A stretch of 35,055 nt of DNA from an uncultured Flavobacteriaceae bacterium (GTDB lineage: Bacteria; Bacteroidota; Bacteroidia; Flavobacteriales; Flavobacteriaceae): positions 1 through 35,055 of the forward strand of contig CALLUG010000051.1 of NCBI GenBank assembly GCA_938011315.1. The letters are read 5' to 3'. Position numbers and translations under genes: made by a program. This document shows, in pieces, positions 9,338 to 18,456 of this stretch. Each line of letters starts with the position of its first letter. Position 1 is the stretch's first letter. Under the pieces are notes generated by a model. It did not search any database. It saw nothing but the letters and a program-made list of their open reading frames with translations, and was not told the origin of the DNA.

Positions 9338-11719
9338 ATGAAATTTTTTTTATCGCTTTTTATAAGTATCGTTTTATTTGGGTGTAATGGTAATGGTCGT
9401 AACAATAGCAACTCTAAACTGGAGGATTTTATTCCTAAGCAAAGTGAATTAATTATAAGTATTTCTAATTTTGAGTACTTTAAAACGGCTATTAAACAAA
9501 ATTCTTTTTTGCGCTCTCTAACAAAATTTGAGCAGTATTTCCCTATAGCCAATACTATTGCTAATATAAACGTTTTAGACATACAACCTCGTGTTTTTAT
9601 TTGTTTTCAAAACGATAGTATTACGCCTTACTATTCTGTCATAGGAACGCTAAACGCTAATGCTTCTGCTATAAAACAAGATAGCTTACATTATGTTACT
9701 AGGGATCGTGTTTTTATGATTTCAAACTCAAAGCATCATGCACAAGAGTTTAAGATTCAAAACGACGCAACACTTACAAGTTACACCAAAGTTATAGACT
9801 CTAATGCCTTGTTTTCGGTTATTATCCCTAACACTAGCAGTAATGCTTTTGAAACTGTATTTACAGACAATACAATTGCTAATGGTAGTGGCACTTCTAC
9901 ATTGCTTAATTTTAATTTTTCTAATGATAGTGTTAGTCTAGATGGCGTGTATTTTACTAAGTCTAACGCAATTGACAATTTGCTAAATGCTTTTAAAAAT
10001 ACGGCAGCAAAAAAAAATAGTTTTCAAAATATTACCCCTATTAATGCTAAGGGTTTTTTAAGTTTTACTTCTGATAACTTTAAGCCCATACAACAAGGTT
10101 TAAAACCATATCAAAACTATGCAAAGGATTCTTTATCTATAGTTACTAATACCTTGTTTGAATCCGTAAATGAGTTAGGAGAACTCTATCTTAATAATGC
10201 TACTGTAGTTGCTTTAAAATCTACTAATCCTCAAGCTACCCAAGAGGCCTTATTTAGGCACGAAACTACAAAAACAACATACAAAGGTATCTCAATTTAC
10301 GATTACCGCAAAAAAGACATATCGTTTAAAGCATTTAATCCATTAATAACAACTCTTTCGGCTTCCAAATATGCTGTTTTAGATGATATTTTTATCTGTT
10401 CTAATTCTGAAGCCAGCCTTAAAACTGTTATTAGCAATTATCAAAATGGAACTGTTTTATCTAAATGGAACGCTTTTGAGCATAGTTTTACCCAGCTCAA
10501 TGAGGCATCTTCCTTATTGGTTGTTGCTAAGCGCATTAAACTACAAGGCGTCATTGAGCGCCTTTTTAAGGTTACTTTTTCTGCTTCTGCTTTTAGTGAT
10601 TATAACTTAAATATATTTCAGTTTGTTAGTGATAACACATTAATTCACATCAACGGTTTAATGACTAAAGCCGTAGCATCACAAACCTCAAAAACGGAAT
10701 TTAAAGAACTTTTTAGCACTACAATAGGTTATGCTGTAGCAATGTCACCACACTTTGTGACTAATCATAATACAAAGCGTAGCGAAATTGTTGTTCAGGA
10801 TATCAACAATAATCTATATCTTATAAGTAACAACGGAAAAATACTTTGGAAAAAACAACTTAACGGTAGTATTTTAGGTTCTGTGCAGCAAATAGATTTG
10901 TATAAAAACAACAAATTACAGTTTGCCTTTGCCACACCAAAGCGTGTGTATATTGTAGATCGAAATGGTAAGGATGTTACTCCCTTTCCGCTTAGGTTTA
11001 ACGACCTAATTACACAACCACTATCAATTTTTGACTATGATAGCAACAAAAACTATCGCTTTTTGGTAACCCAAAATGATGCTATACTTATGTATAACAG
11101 TAAGGGCAAAACTGTATCTGGCTTTAGTTATAAAACAGCAAACCCCATTACTACGACTCCAAAACACTTTAGAATTAAAGGTAAAGATTACATCGTTTTT
11201 GCTGCTGGTACTACTATGAAAATTTTAGACCGACAGGGAAAAGATAGGATTATAGTTGAGCAAAATATTAATTTTTCTCAGAATGCTATTTTTAATTACA
11301 ACAATCATTTTACCACGTTATCATTAAGCAATGAGCTTGTTAATGTTAGTTTAAATGGGACTGTAACCAAACAAAATTTAAGCTTAGATGGTATTACACA
11401 TTTAGATATTAACAACAATACGCTAGTAACACTAACAGATAATGTGCTAAGTATAAACAATACGCCTACAACCTTAAATTACGGTACTTACAGTGCGCCA
11501 AAAATAGTTTCCTTAAATAACAAAAGCTATATTAGTACCACTAACTTAGAAACACAAAAAGTGTTTGTCTTTGATGACAAAAGCAAGCTAATGCCTAGTT
11601 TTCCCTTGTATGGAGGTACAGCAATAAGTCTTGCTAATACTAAAGATAAGCTACAGCTTGTTACAAAAGCAGATAGGCATACTATTGTCGTTTACGAACA
11701 AAATAAAACTGCAAAATAA
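9338..11719 (+). CDS. Large lipoprotein of unknown function with beta-propeller-like C-terminus
   Basis: A 793-residue protein with a lipoprotein leader (lipobox VLFGC, Cys16) followed by a short Asn/Gly/Ser linker. Residues about 30-460 are a mixed domain opening LEDFIPKQSELIISISN, in the style of DUF3352-like proteins. From about 480 to the end there are repeated short beta motifs such as LYLISNNGKILWKKQLNG, VYIVDRNGKDVTPFPLRF, ILMYNSKGKTVSGF, MKILDRQGKDR and VFVFDDKSKLMPSFPLYGG. These look like blades of a PQQ-type or WD-like beta-propeller. No catalytic residues are recognised. It follows rnhB by 40 bases but has its own promoter. It probably sits in the cell envelope facing the periplasm. 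The family name is uncertain and the function unknown. Confidence 0.7.
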   Translation: MKFFLSLFISIVLFGCNGNGRNNSNSKLEDFIPKQSELIISISNFEYFKTAIKQNSFLRSLTKFEQYFPIANTIANINVLDIQPRVFICFQNDSITPYYSVIGTLNANASAIKQDSLHYVTRDRVFMISNSKHHAQEFKIQNDATLTSYTKVIDSNALFSVIIPNTSSNAFETVFTDNTIANGSGTSTLLNFNFSNDSVSLDGVYFTKSNAIDNLLNAFKNTAAKKNSFQNITPINAKGFLSFTSDNFKPIQQGLKPYQNYAKDSLSIVTNTLFESVNELGELYLNNATVVALKSTNPQATQEALFRHETTKTTYKGISIYDYRKKDISFKAFNPLITTLSASKYAVLDDIFICSNSEASLKTVISNYQNGTVLSKWNAFEHSFTQLNEASSLLVVAKRIKLQGVIERLFKVTFSASAFSDYNLNIFQFVSDNTLIHINGLMTKAVASQTSKTEFKELFSTTIGYAVAMSPHFVTNHNTKRSEIVVQDINNNLYLISNNGKILWKKQLNGSILGSVQQIDLYKNNKLQFAFATPKRVYIVDRNGKDVTPFPLRFNDLITQPLSIFDYDSNKNYRFLVTQNDAILMYNSKGKTVSGFSYKTANPITTTPKHFRIKGKDYIVFAAGTTMKILDRQGKDRIIVEQNINFSQNAIFNYNNHFTTLSLSNELVNVSLNGTVTKQNLSLDGITHLDINNNTLVTLTDNVLSINNTPTTLNYGTYSAPKIVSLNNKSYISTTNLETQKVFVFDDKSKLMPSFPLYGGTAISLANTKDKLQLVTKADRHTIVVYEQNKTAK

Positions 11720-11742
11720 AGCGCAATTGTCTTCAATTTTAA

Positions 11743-11750
11743 TACTATTG
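11743..11750 (+). promoter_or_regulatory. Weak candidate -7 element for the nucleoid-associated gene
   Basis: TACTATTG is one mismatch from TAnnTTTG, 31 bases before the ATG at 11782, in the 62-base gap after the lipoprotein gene. The nearest upstream TTG (11727-11729) is only 13 bases away, so support is limited. Confidence 0.3.
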
Positions 11751-11781
11751 CAAAAAAAACACAATCCTCTAAATATCAAGA

Positions 11782-12831
11782 ATGATAAACCGTAGTAAAG
11801 CTTCCATTTCAAAATTTATAATTCATAAAGTCGGTAACAAATTTAATGACACAAAAAATGCATTTTCAGAACAATTAGTACATTTTGACGAGGCTAGTTA
11901 TGAACTTATGCTCCCCTTTTTATTACGTCCATTTCCGGCTGCAGTACAGAGCTATCGGTTTAATCACCACTCAGACCTTAGTCTTAACGAAATAAACAAT
12001 TACAGCACACAAATATTTAATGATGATGCTAGTTTTATTGAGATTTCTAAACATATTGTTAGTCATTTATACGAACAGTCAAACGCATCGCAAATAAAAA
12101 CTGGTGATGTTTTAATTGCGCTTTTTGAAGGTATTACACACAATGAAATAACGAGCAACGCCTTAGGCATTTTTAAAATTGAAAATCGATCGCATTTTTT
12201 TCAAACTTACCTCGAAAACAACAGTTATGATGTTTTGGTACAAAAAGGAATTAGTTCAAAAAAACTAGATAAGGGTTGTTTAATTCTGAATCAATCTGAC
12301 ACTGAAGGAAAAATAATTTTGAGTGTCGATAACAACAGTTATGATGCTCAATACTGGATCAATAATTTTTTAAATATTAAATACGCAGACGACACCAACC
12401 AACACACACACAGCTATATAGAGTTGTGCAAAGAATTTTCTAAAGAAATTATTAAACCGCACTTTGGCGCACAAGAACAAAATACTTTTTTAGCAAAAAC
12501 TGTAGATTTTTTTAAAACTAATGAGGTCGTTACTATCGAAAACTTTAAAGACGAAGTTTTTGAAAATGACAAGCACAAAACACTATTTGATGATTATAAA
12601 AAAGAATTTGAAGGAGACCATGCTGTGCATATTAGACAGCAGTTTGACGTTTCAGAACGTGTACTAAATAAAGAAAAACGAAAGATTAAAACCGAAATAA
12701 AATTAGACACCAATATACAAATAAAACTAGATATTGATACCCCTGAAGCTTCTAGTGAATTTTTGGAACGTGGTTACGACGAGCAAAAAAAAATGCACTA
12801 CTATAAAGTATTTTTTAATGCTGAAGACTGA
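11782..12831 (+). CDS. Nucleoid-associated protein (YejK/NdpA family)
   Basis: A 349-residue cytoplasmic protein without signal peptide or membrane segments. The N-terminus (SKASISKFIIHKVGNKFND, then an LLRPF segment near residue 50) and the middle segment (GDVLIALFEGITHNEI, residues about 108-123) match the family typified by E. coli YejK/NdpA, around 335-350 residues. The C-terminal third is Lys/Glu-rich, with KIKTEIKLDTNIQIKLDID near the end. E. coli members copurify with the nucleoid; the molecular role is poorly known. The gene is convergent with lipB, which ends 45 bases downstream with no clear hairpin between. Confidence 0.8.
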   Translation: MINRSKASISKFIIHKVGNKFNDTKNAFSEQLVHFDEASYELMLPFLLRPFPAAVQSYRFNHHSDLSLNEINNYSTQIFNDDASFIEISKHIVSHLYEQSNASQIKTGDVLIALFEGITHNEITSNALGIFKIENRSHFFQTYLENNSYDVLVQKGISSKKLDKGCLILNQSDTEGKIILSVDNNSYDAQYWINNFLNIKYADDTNQHTHSYIELCKEFSKEIIKPHFGAQEQNTFLAKTVDFFKTNEVVTIENFKDEVFENDKHKTLFDDYKKEFEGDHAVHIRQQFDVSERVLNKEKRKIKTEIKLDTNIQIKLDIDTPEASSEFLERGYDEQKKMHYYKVFFNAED

Positions 12832-12875
12832 TGGTAAAAACATTAAGTGACATTAGCTTAAACTCTTCAAAATAC

Positions 12876-13580
12876 TCATTTTTTTATAAATTCGACTTCA
12901 AAAAGCATTTTAAAGTGTTTTAAGAGCTTTTTTTTGACTTCAGACCCTGAGACTCGTTTTTTTTGTAATTCCACATTTAAGGAGGTCACTTTTTTACCTT
13001 TTATTCCGCAAGGTATAATATGATCAAAATATCCTAAGTCCGTATTTACGTTTAGTGCAAAGCCGTGCATAGTAACCCAACGGCTAGCACGAACTCCTAA
13101 AGCACAAATTTTCCTAGCAAATGGTGTCCCTACATCCAACCATACGCCTGTTTCTCCGGGACTACGTTCTGTTTTTAATCCATAGTCTGCAAGGGTAAGA
13201 ATAATTACTTCTTCTAAAAAACGAAGGTATTTATGAATGTCTGTAAAAAAATTTTCTAAATCTAAAATAGGATAGCCTACAATTTGTCCTGGACCGTGGT
13301 AGGTAATATCTCCCCCTCTATTTATTTTGTAAAAGTTAGCTCCTTTGTTTTTTAACTGTGTCTCATTTAGCAGCAAATTATTTATATCACCACTTTTACC
13401 TAAAGTGTATACGTGTGGATGCTCCACAAACAAAAAATGATTTTCTGTTTCTAACTCTAGAGCTTCTCTTCTATTCTTAATTTTAGTATCTAAAATAGAC
13501 TTAAACAACTGTTCTTGATAATCCCAAGTGTCTTTATAATCTCTAAATCCTAAATCTTGTAGTGCTATCGTTTTATTCAT
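12876..13580 (-). CDS. lipB: Octanoyltransferase LipB
   Basis: A 234-residue enzyme when started at the ATG at 13580 (MNKTIALQDLG). The frame opens earlier, to 13619, but the promoter at 13586-13593 lies inside that extension and family members begin at about MNKTIALQDLG. Family motifs: RGGDITYHGPGQ (88-99), the catalytic Lys157 in ARKICALGVR and the catalytic Cys191 in IIPCGIKGKKVTSL. It transfers octanoyl groups from acyl carrier protein to lipoyl domains of 2-oxoacid dehydrogenases and GcvH, the first step of lipoate synthesis; LipA is not in this window. The promoter leaves only about five bases before the ATG, so the mRNA is likely leaderless or nearly so. Confidence 0.96.
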   Translation of the reverse strand: MNKTIALQDLGFRDYKDTWDYQEQLFKSILDTKIKNRREALELETENHFLFVEHPHVYTLGKSGDINNLLLNETQLKNKGANFYKINRGGDITYHGPGQIVGYPILDLENFFTDIHKYLRFLEEVIILTLADYGLKTERSPGETGVWLDVGTPFARKICALGVRASRWVTMHGFALNVNTDLGYFDHIIPCGIKGKKVTSLNVELQKKRVSGSEVKKKLLKHFKMLFEVEFIKK

Positions 13581-13585
13581 TAGTA

Positions 13586-13593
13586 CAAAGATA
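13586..13593 (-). promoter_or_regulatory. -7 promoter element of lipB, abutting the start codon
   Basis: The minus strand reads TATCTTTG, an exact TAnnTTTG match, followed by TACTA and then the ATG at 13580. Because transcription in Bacteroidota starts a few bases after this element, almost no 5' untranslated leader is expected. Confidence 0.6.
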
Positions 13594-13812
13594 AGTGTTA
13601 TCCCTTTATAGCTAAACAACGGGTTGTATCAATATCATCTTACTTGTAACAAAATGTCTTAATACATTGAGCAAGCTCAAAACTTATTTAAATATTTTTA
13701 CGAATTTGAATACAAAATTCTATTACTCATCTACCTTAAATTAGTCCATTTTTACTTTGGTAAGATTTCAAAATTGATTGTAATGCCTTTATTATTTTAT
13801 AGTTTTTAGTAG

Positions 13813-13820
13813 TACCTTTG
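13813..13820 (+). promoter_or_regulatory. -7 promoter element of lysS
   Basis: TACCTTTG matches TAnnTTTG exactly, 29 bases before the ATG at 13850. The -33 region has no clear TTG at the standard distance. The 269-base region between the divergent lipB and lysS genes is otherwise AT-rich and holds no gene. Confidence 0.6.
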
Positions 13821-13849
13821 CTTGGTTTAATATCTATACACACAATTAT

Positions 13850-15544
13850 ATGTCGCAGTTATCGGATCAAGAGCTTGTAAGACGTGAAAAATTAAAGCAA
13901 TTAAGAGCTTTAGACATTAACCCCTACCCCGCAGATTTATTTCCTGTAAATCAAACTTCAAAACAAATAAAATCTGATTTTGAAGATGGAAAAAACGTAA
14001 TTATTGCAGGACGTTTAATGTCGCGGCGCATACAAGGCAAAGCCTCGTTTGCAGAATTGCAGGACGCTGAGGGGCGTATACAGGTCTATTTTAACCGAGA
14101 TGAAATTTGTACAACTGAGGATAAAACACTTTATAACGACGTTTATAAAAAGTTATTAGATATTGGTGACTTTATTGGTATAGAAGGAACATTATTTACT
14201 ACACAAGTAGGAGAAAAAAGCGTTAAAGTAAACCACTTTAAATTATTGAGTAAGGCTCTTAAACCCCTTCCGCTTCCTAAAACTGATGCTGAGGGAAATA
14301 CTTACGATGAGTTTAATGACCCTGAAACACGTTACAGACAACGCTATGCCGATTTGGCTGTAAACCCACATGTAAAAGAGGTTTTTGTAAAACGCACAAA
14401 ACTTTTTAATGCCATGCGCAATTTTTTTAATACTGCTGGATATTTTGAAGTTGAAACGCCTATTTTACAGCCCATTCCTGGAGGGGCTGCCGCACGGCCT
14501 TTTATGACCCACCACAATGCGCTAGATGTCCCTTTGTATATGAGAATTGCTAACGAGCTGTACTTAAAACGACTCATTGTTGGAGGATTTGATGGTGTTT
14601 ATGAATTTTCAAAAAACTTTCGTAACGAAGGTATGGATCGAACTCATAATCCTGAATTTACCGCTATGGAAATCTATGTTGCCTATAAAGATTACAACTG
14701 GATGATGACTTTTTGTGAGCAACTACTAGAACATTGTGCTATAGCCGTCAACGGAACTACCGATGCTACTTTTGGGGCACATCAAGTAAGTTTTAAAGCC
14801 CCCTATAAGCGTATTAGCATGGCAGACGCTATTAAAGAATTTACAGGCTTTGACATTTCTGGAAAGACAGAGTCTGAAATTAGGGAAGCTGCCAAAACTA
14901 TGGGAATTACCGTAGATGATACTATGGGTAAAGGAAAACTAATTGATGAAATTTTTGGAGAAAAATGTGAAGGCAATTATATACAACCTACATTTATTAC
15001 AGATTACCCCAAAGAAATGAGCCCCTTATGTAAAGAACATCGTGAAAACCCTGAACTCACCGAGCGTTTTGAACTAATGGTTTGTGGTAAGGAAATAGCA
15101 AATGCTTACTCTGAGTTAAACGACCCTATAGATCAGCGTGAACGTTTTGAACACCAGCTTAAATTAGCTGCCAAAGGTGATGATGAAGCTACCGAATTTA
15201 TAGATCACGATTTTTTACGTGCCCTCGAGTACGGCATGCCCCCTACCTCTGGTATGGGGATTGGTATGGATCGGTTAATCATGTTCCTAACCAACAACTT
15301 ATCTATACAAGAGGTACTATTTTTTCCGCAAATGAAACCAGAAAAAAAGGCCGTTAAAATAACTGACGAAGCTAAGCTAATTTTAGAACAGCTAATTGAA
15401 CTAGAGTCTATGAATATCAACGAACTAAAGGGAAAAACTGCGTTGTCTAACAAAAAATTTGACAAACATCTTAAGGAACTTAGGAATGTTAATTTAATTA
15501 AGGTGGAAAAAACAGATACTGGTGTAATTATTAGTAAGATCTAA
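13850..15544 (+). CDS. lysS: Lysine--tRNA ligase, class II
   Basis: A 564-residue class II lysyl-tRNA synthetase that charges tRNA-Lys in the cytoplasm. An OB-fold tRNA-anticodon domain spans about 45-140 (IIAGRLMSRRIQGKASFAEL). The catalytic domain begins near 175. Motif 2 is FRNEG (257-261) with RTHNPEF (264-270), and motif 3 is GMGIGMDRLIMFL (about 467-479). The usual bacterial enzyme ends near the point corresponding to residue 500; here about 64 further residues follow (AVKITDEAKLILEQLIELES and onward), looking like a small helical/winged-helix domain. Long C-termini are common in Bacteroidota LysRS as far as I recall. Single gene with its own promoter. Confidence 0.97.
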   Translation: MSQLSDQELVRREKLKQLRALDINPYPADLFPVNQTSKQIKSDFEDGKNVIIAGRLMSRRIQGKASFAELQDAEGRIQVYFNRDEICTTEDKTLYNDVYKKLLDIGDFIGIEGTLFTTQVGEKSVKVNHFKLLSKALKPLPLPKTDAEGNTYDEFNDPETRYRQRYADLAVNPHVKEVFVKRTKLFNAMRNFFNTAGYFEVETPILQPIPGGAAARPFMTHHNALDVPLYMRIANELYLKRLIVGGFDGVYEFSKNFRNEGMDRTHNPEFTAMEIYVAYKDYNWMMTFCEQLLEHCAIAVNGTTDATFGAHQVSFKAPYKRISMADAIKEFTGFDISGKTESEIREAAKTMGITVDDTMGKGKLIDEIFGEKCEGNYIQPTFITDYPKEMSPLCKEHRENPELTERFELMVCGKEIANAYSELNDPIDQRERFEHQLKLAAKGDDEATEFIDHDFLRALEYGMPPTSGMGIGMDRLIMFLTNNLSIQEVLFFPQMKPEKKAVKITDEAKLILEQLIELESMNINELKGKTALSNKKFDKHLKELRNVNLIKVEKTDTGVIISKI

Positions 15545-15570
15545 GGCTTTGTTGAACATAAAATAGTTTG

Positions 15571-15793
15571 GCTTAAATGGGGGAGGCAATGGCTGTTTTT
15601 TTAAGTCATTCATTCAACACAAAGTGAATTTATAAATATTACTCAAAATAAGCTATACAATTCGTTTCTATTCGCCTGTATATCAATAAAAACCTAAACG
15701 AAACTAAGCATCTTTAGGCTTTATATTTCGTCTAAACACGATATATTGCAAATCATTTATAGCTCATTTTAAATAACAATTGGCATAATCATA
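15571..15793 (+). repeat. Dispersed palindromic repeat, copy B (most complete)
   Basis: This fills most of the 316-base gene-free gap between the convergent lysS and beta-barrel genes. It begins with a G-rich motif (15571-15594, aaatgggggaggcaatggct). The left arm lies at 15645-15664 (AAAATAAGCTATACAATTCG) and the right arm at 15741-15793 (contains TATAGCTCATTTTAAATAAC). AAAATAAGCTATA and TATAGCTCATTTT are near complementary, so the unit folds back on itself. Copy A (1-92) has the same arms with a shorter middle; copy C (25782-25902) is inverted and also carries the G-rich motif. Flanks 15545-15570 and 15794-15860 show nothing recognisable. Confidence 0.55.
15687..15723. terminator. Possible hairpin terminator between convergent genes
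   Basis: CCTAAA (15693-15698) pairs with TTTAGG (15713-15718), flanked by A-rich and T-rich tracts (ataaaaa on the left, ctttatattt on the right). The loop is about 14 bases, so the hairpin is modest. It sits between the 3' ends of lysS and the minus-strand beta-barrel gene, inside repeat copy B, and could serve either direction. Confidence 0.35.
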
Positions 15794-15860
15794 TTTTTTT
15801 ATCTTCTTGAATATTGTTGTTCCGATGATTGAAAATATATTTCTAATGTACTTAGCCTAG

Positions 15861-18302
15861 TTAATTACTAAGGCTTTGCAAACGGTCTTTTTCTTCTAAT
15901 TCTTTTATATTTTCATTGGTTTCTAACTTTGTATTTCCAAATTTATAACGAAAACCGAGTTTAATAAAACGATTATCTACATCAGAAAACCTAAAACTAT
16001 CTTGTCCAGAGAATCGTGTTGTAATTCCTGTATCCTGTTGGTTAAACAAATCGCTAATAGACAACGATATCACTGCTTTATTTTTTAAAATCCGTTTACT
16101 AAGCGAGAGGTTAGTAATCAAAACGTCATCTACAATTTCTAAACCTTCTAATCTTTTTGACGCATATCTTGTAGAAAAAGTAGCGTTTAAGCTATTATCT
16201 TTCAAGAAAGAAAACGTGTTATCTATTGCTAAAAAAAAAGTCCATTGATCTTGTATAACACGTTGGTTATTAAAAACAGAACTATCTTCAATATTATACG
16301 CAGTAGCATAAGAAGATAAACTCCAACGGCTGTTAATGTCATAATAAAAGTCGGCACTAACACCAAAATCTCGAGTTTCTCCCAAATTGGTTTGTGTAAA
16401 CACAATTAAGTTATTATCATTGTCTTGAAACGGGATTTGAATAATATTATCTTCTTTCGTATTATAATACACTTCTGCCGAAAAATATTTTAAGAAAGAA
16501 GCTCCTAATGCGATATTATTTTCAAATATGGGTTGTAATTGTGGATTTCCAGAAACAATAATATTGTCTGTTAGGAAAAACCTAAACGGATTTAAACTAC
16601 TATAATTAGGACGCTCCAAACTTCGTTTATAGTTTGCATATACACTCAAATTTTCTGAAAACTCATAAGTTATATCTACTGTAGGAAAAAGCTCTGAATA
16701 GTCTTGAGTATTTACATCGCCTAATAACACTGATACTCCTTCAATATCGGTATGTTCGAAACGCAAACCACCCGAAAAACTCCATTTATTCCATGTTTTA
16801 TCTACAGTAATATAAGTTGCATAAATTTTTTCGTCATATACAAAATTATCTGTATTATTAGCATCTAGTATGGAGATGCCATTTTCAATATTGTTTTGTA
16901 TAATAGCGCTACTACTTTCAATGTCAGATGCTTTTGCACCTACTTTTAACACCGTGTTTTCGTCTATAGGAAGTGTATAATCTAGTGTATAAGTAAAAAA
17001 ATCGGTGTCCTGCCTGCTCAAAGTTGTAAAAGCTGTTATGGAGTCTAGCGTATTTGTTGCAGAAAAATACTCACTATTCACTCCTTGTGTTCTTTGGTAG
17101 TCGTAATCTGTATAGTTAGCACTTAAAGACAACTGACTATTATTTTTAAAATTGTATGTATAATCTATGCTATAATTAACATTATCTCTATCATCACTTG
17201 TATTTCCTATTGATGTGAAATTAAACAATGGACTATCTACAGCATCTACAACGCTTGTATTTCCCCTTGTTTGGTATTCAAAATAAGGTAATATTTGCCC
17301 ATTCACTGAAATGCTTAAGGTACTTGCTTTATTTATAGCATAGTCAAAATTTACATTAAAGTTATGTGTTTCAGAGTCTGTTTCTCTATTAAAATTAGAA
17401 TTCCATTGCTGTGTTACCGTAGTATTATCTAGAAAGTTAGTGCGTTGAAAGTCGTCTCTATTAATTTTATTTTTCCCGTAATTATAGCTTGCAAATACAT
17501 TTATTTTTGAATTTTTATAAAAATTGTTAATCCCATAATTAGTTCTCGAAAAAACACCTTGGGTGTAATTTGCAAAAGCACTACCATGGTAACCTGTAAT
17601 TAAATTTTTAGCCATGATAATATTAAGCACACCACCAGTATCTGCATCATAGGCAGATGAGGGGTTAGAAATTACTTCTATAGATTTCACATTATTAGCA
17701 GGAGAACTTTCTAGTAACTGGCTTAACTCTTCTCCTGTTAGTTTTACTTTTTTGCCATTTATATATACTGTTGCTAACTTATTTTTAATCTTGATGTCTT
17801 GACCTGTTATTAATACTCGGGGGGTACTATTAAGCAACTGTAATATACTACCTTCAACAAGTGATGTGTTTTCTACGTTAAACGTTAGCCTACCAGAACC
17901 AATCTTAATTTTCGGTTTTCTTACAACAATTTCTACACCATCAAGAGCCTCTAAGTTTTCTTGCAAAAAAAGTTCAATTGCAGTAGTGTTTTTTGTTACA
18001 GAAATTGTTTTGTAGGCTGTTTTGTAGCCAACAAAACTTGTTTTAAGAACATAGTTACCTTTAGTAATGTTATAGAATGTAAACAAGCCATCTTCATTAG
18101 ATGTCGTTCCTTTAACCAAAGTAGAATCTTGGATTTTCAACAATAGAATATTAGCATAAGGTAAGGCCAAGGTATCTTTTTCTTTCACTATTCCGGACAC
18201 GGAGTAAGATTGAGCTTTAGCTAAATAAACCGTAAAAAAAAGGAGTCCTAAAAAGAGTGATTTTAAAATACCCAAAATGAAAGATTTAATGATTGATAAC
18301 AC
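15861..18302 (-). CDS. TonB-receptor-like outer-membrane beta-barrel protein
   Basis: An 813-residue protein: signal peptide (ending VYLAKAQS), a carboxypeptidase-regulatory-like domain at about 32-112 (VSGIVKEKDTLALPYANI, FVGYKT), a plug-like region at about 115-235 (LQLLNSTPRVLI, VYINGKKVKLTGEEL, IEVISNPSSAYDADTGGVLNI) and a long beta-barrel. This is the arrangement of the 'outer membrane beta-barrel family' (OMP_b-brl_3) of Bacteroidota, about 800 residues. About 25 charged residues follow the last strand. The only upstream start in frame is GTG at 18302, and a perfect TAAGTTTG promoter element (18302-18309) runs into its first base. If that promoter is real, translation must begin later, for example at TTG 18275, which still keeps a full signal peptide. 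The ligand is unknown. Confidence 0.8.
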   Translation of the reverse strand: MLSIIKSFILGILKSLFLGLLFFTVYLAKAQSYSVSGIVKEKDTLALPYANILLLKIQDSTLVKGTTSNEDGLFTFYNITKGNYVLKTSFVGYKTAYKTISVTKNTTAIELFLQENLEALDGVEIVVRKPKIKIGSGRLTFNVENTSLVEGSILQLLNSTPRVLITGQDIKIKNKLATVYINGKKVKLTGEELSQLLESSPANNVKSIEVISNPSSAYDADTGGVLNIIMAKNLITGYHGSAFANYTQGVFSRTNYGINNFYKNSKINVFASYNYGKNKINRDDFQRTNFLDNTTVTQQWNSNFNRETDSETHNFNVNFDYAINKASTLSISVNGQILPYFEYQTRGNTSVVDAVDSPLFNFTSIGNTSDDRDNVNYSIDYTYNFKNNSQLSLSANYTDYDYQRTQGVNSEYFSATNTLDSITAFTTLSRQDTDFFTYTLDYTLPIDENTVLKVGAKASDIESSSAIIQNNIENGISILDANNTDNFVYDEKIYATYITVDKTWNKWSFSGGLRFEHTDIEGVSVLLGDVNTQDYSELFPTVDITYEFSENLSVYANYKRSLERPNYSSLNPFRFFLTDNIIVSGNPQLQPIFENNIALGASFLKYFSAEVYYNTKEDNIIQIPFQDNDNNLIVFTQTNLGETRDFGVSADFYYDINSRWSLSSYATAYNIEDSSVFNNQRVIQDQWTFFLAIDNTFSFLKDNSLNATFSTRYASKRLEGLEIVDDVLITNLSLSKRILKNKAVISLSISDLFNQQDTGITTRFSGQDSFRFSDVDNRFIKLGFRYKFGNTKLETNENIKELEEKDRLQSLSN

Positions 18303-18309
18303 AAACTTA
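18302..18309 (-). promoter_or_regulatory. Candidate -7 element overlapping the beta-barrel gene start
   Basis: The minus strand reads TAAGTTTG, an exact TAnnTTTG match whose last G is the first base of the GTG start at 18302. No TTG lies at the expected -33 position, so chance is possible in this AT-rich region. Confidence 0.35.
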
Positions 18310-18419
18310 TACTATTTTTCTAAAAAATAAGTCTATAGCACCATCTAATTTATAAAATTTCGACAAAAGGTTTACTGTCCTTAAATTTACTTTACAGATT
18401 TTTGTCTAATAAATTTGTG

Positions 18420-18427
18420 TATTTTTG
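18420..18427 (+). promoter_or_regulatory. -7 promoter element of lepA
   Basis: TATTTTTG matches TAnnTTTG exactly, 29 bases before the ATG at 18457, with TTTG at 18401-18404, slightly closer than the usual -33 spacing. The leader length matches that of lysS. Confidence 0.6.
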
Positions 18428-18456
18428 CGCTTTGGCATAAACACCAAAAATAGCAC

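Noticed and set aside
9265-9582. A 105-codon minus-strand frame across the end of rnhB and the lipoprotein start
   Set aside because: It overlaps two well-supported plus-strand genes and the promoter between them, and has no family-like features.
12832-12875. Gap between the nucleoid-associated gene and lipB searched for a terminator
   Set aside because: No stable hairpin with a T-run was found in the 44 bases.
13667-13680. Small hairpin TTGAGCAAGCTCAA between lipB and lysS
   Set aside because: The stem is only five to six base pairs, there is no T-run, and both neighbouring genes start rather than end here.
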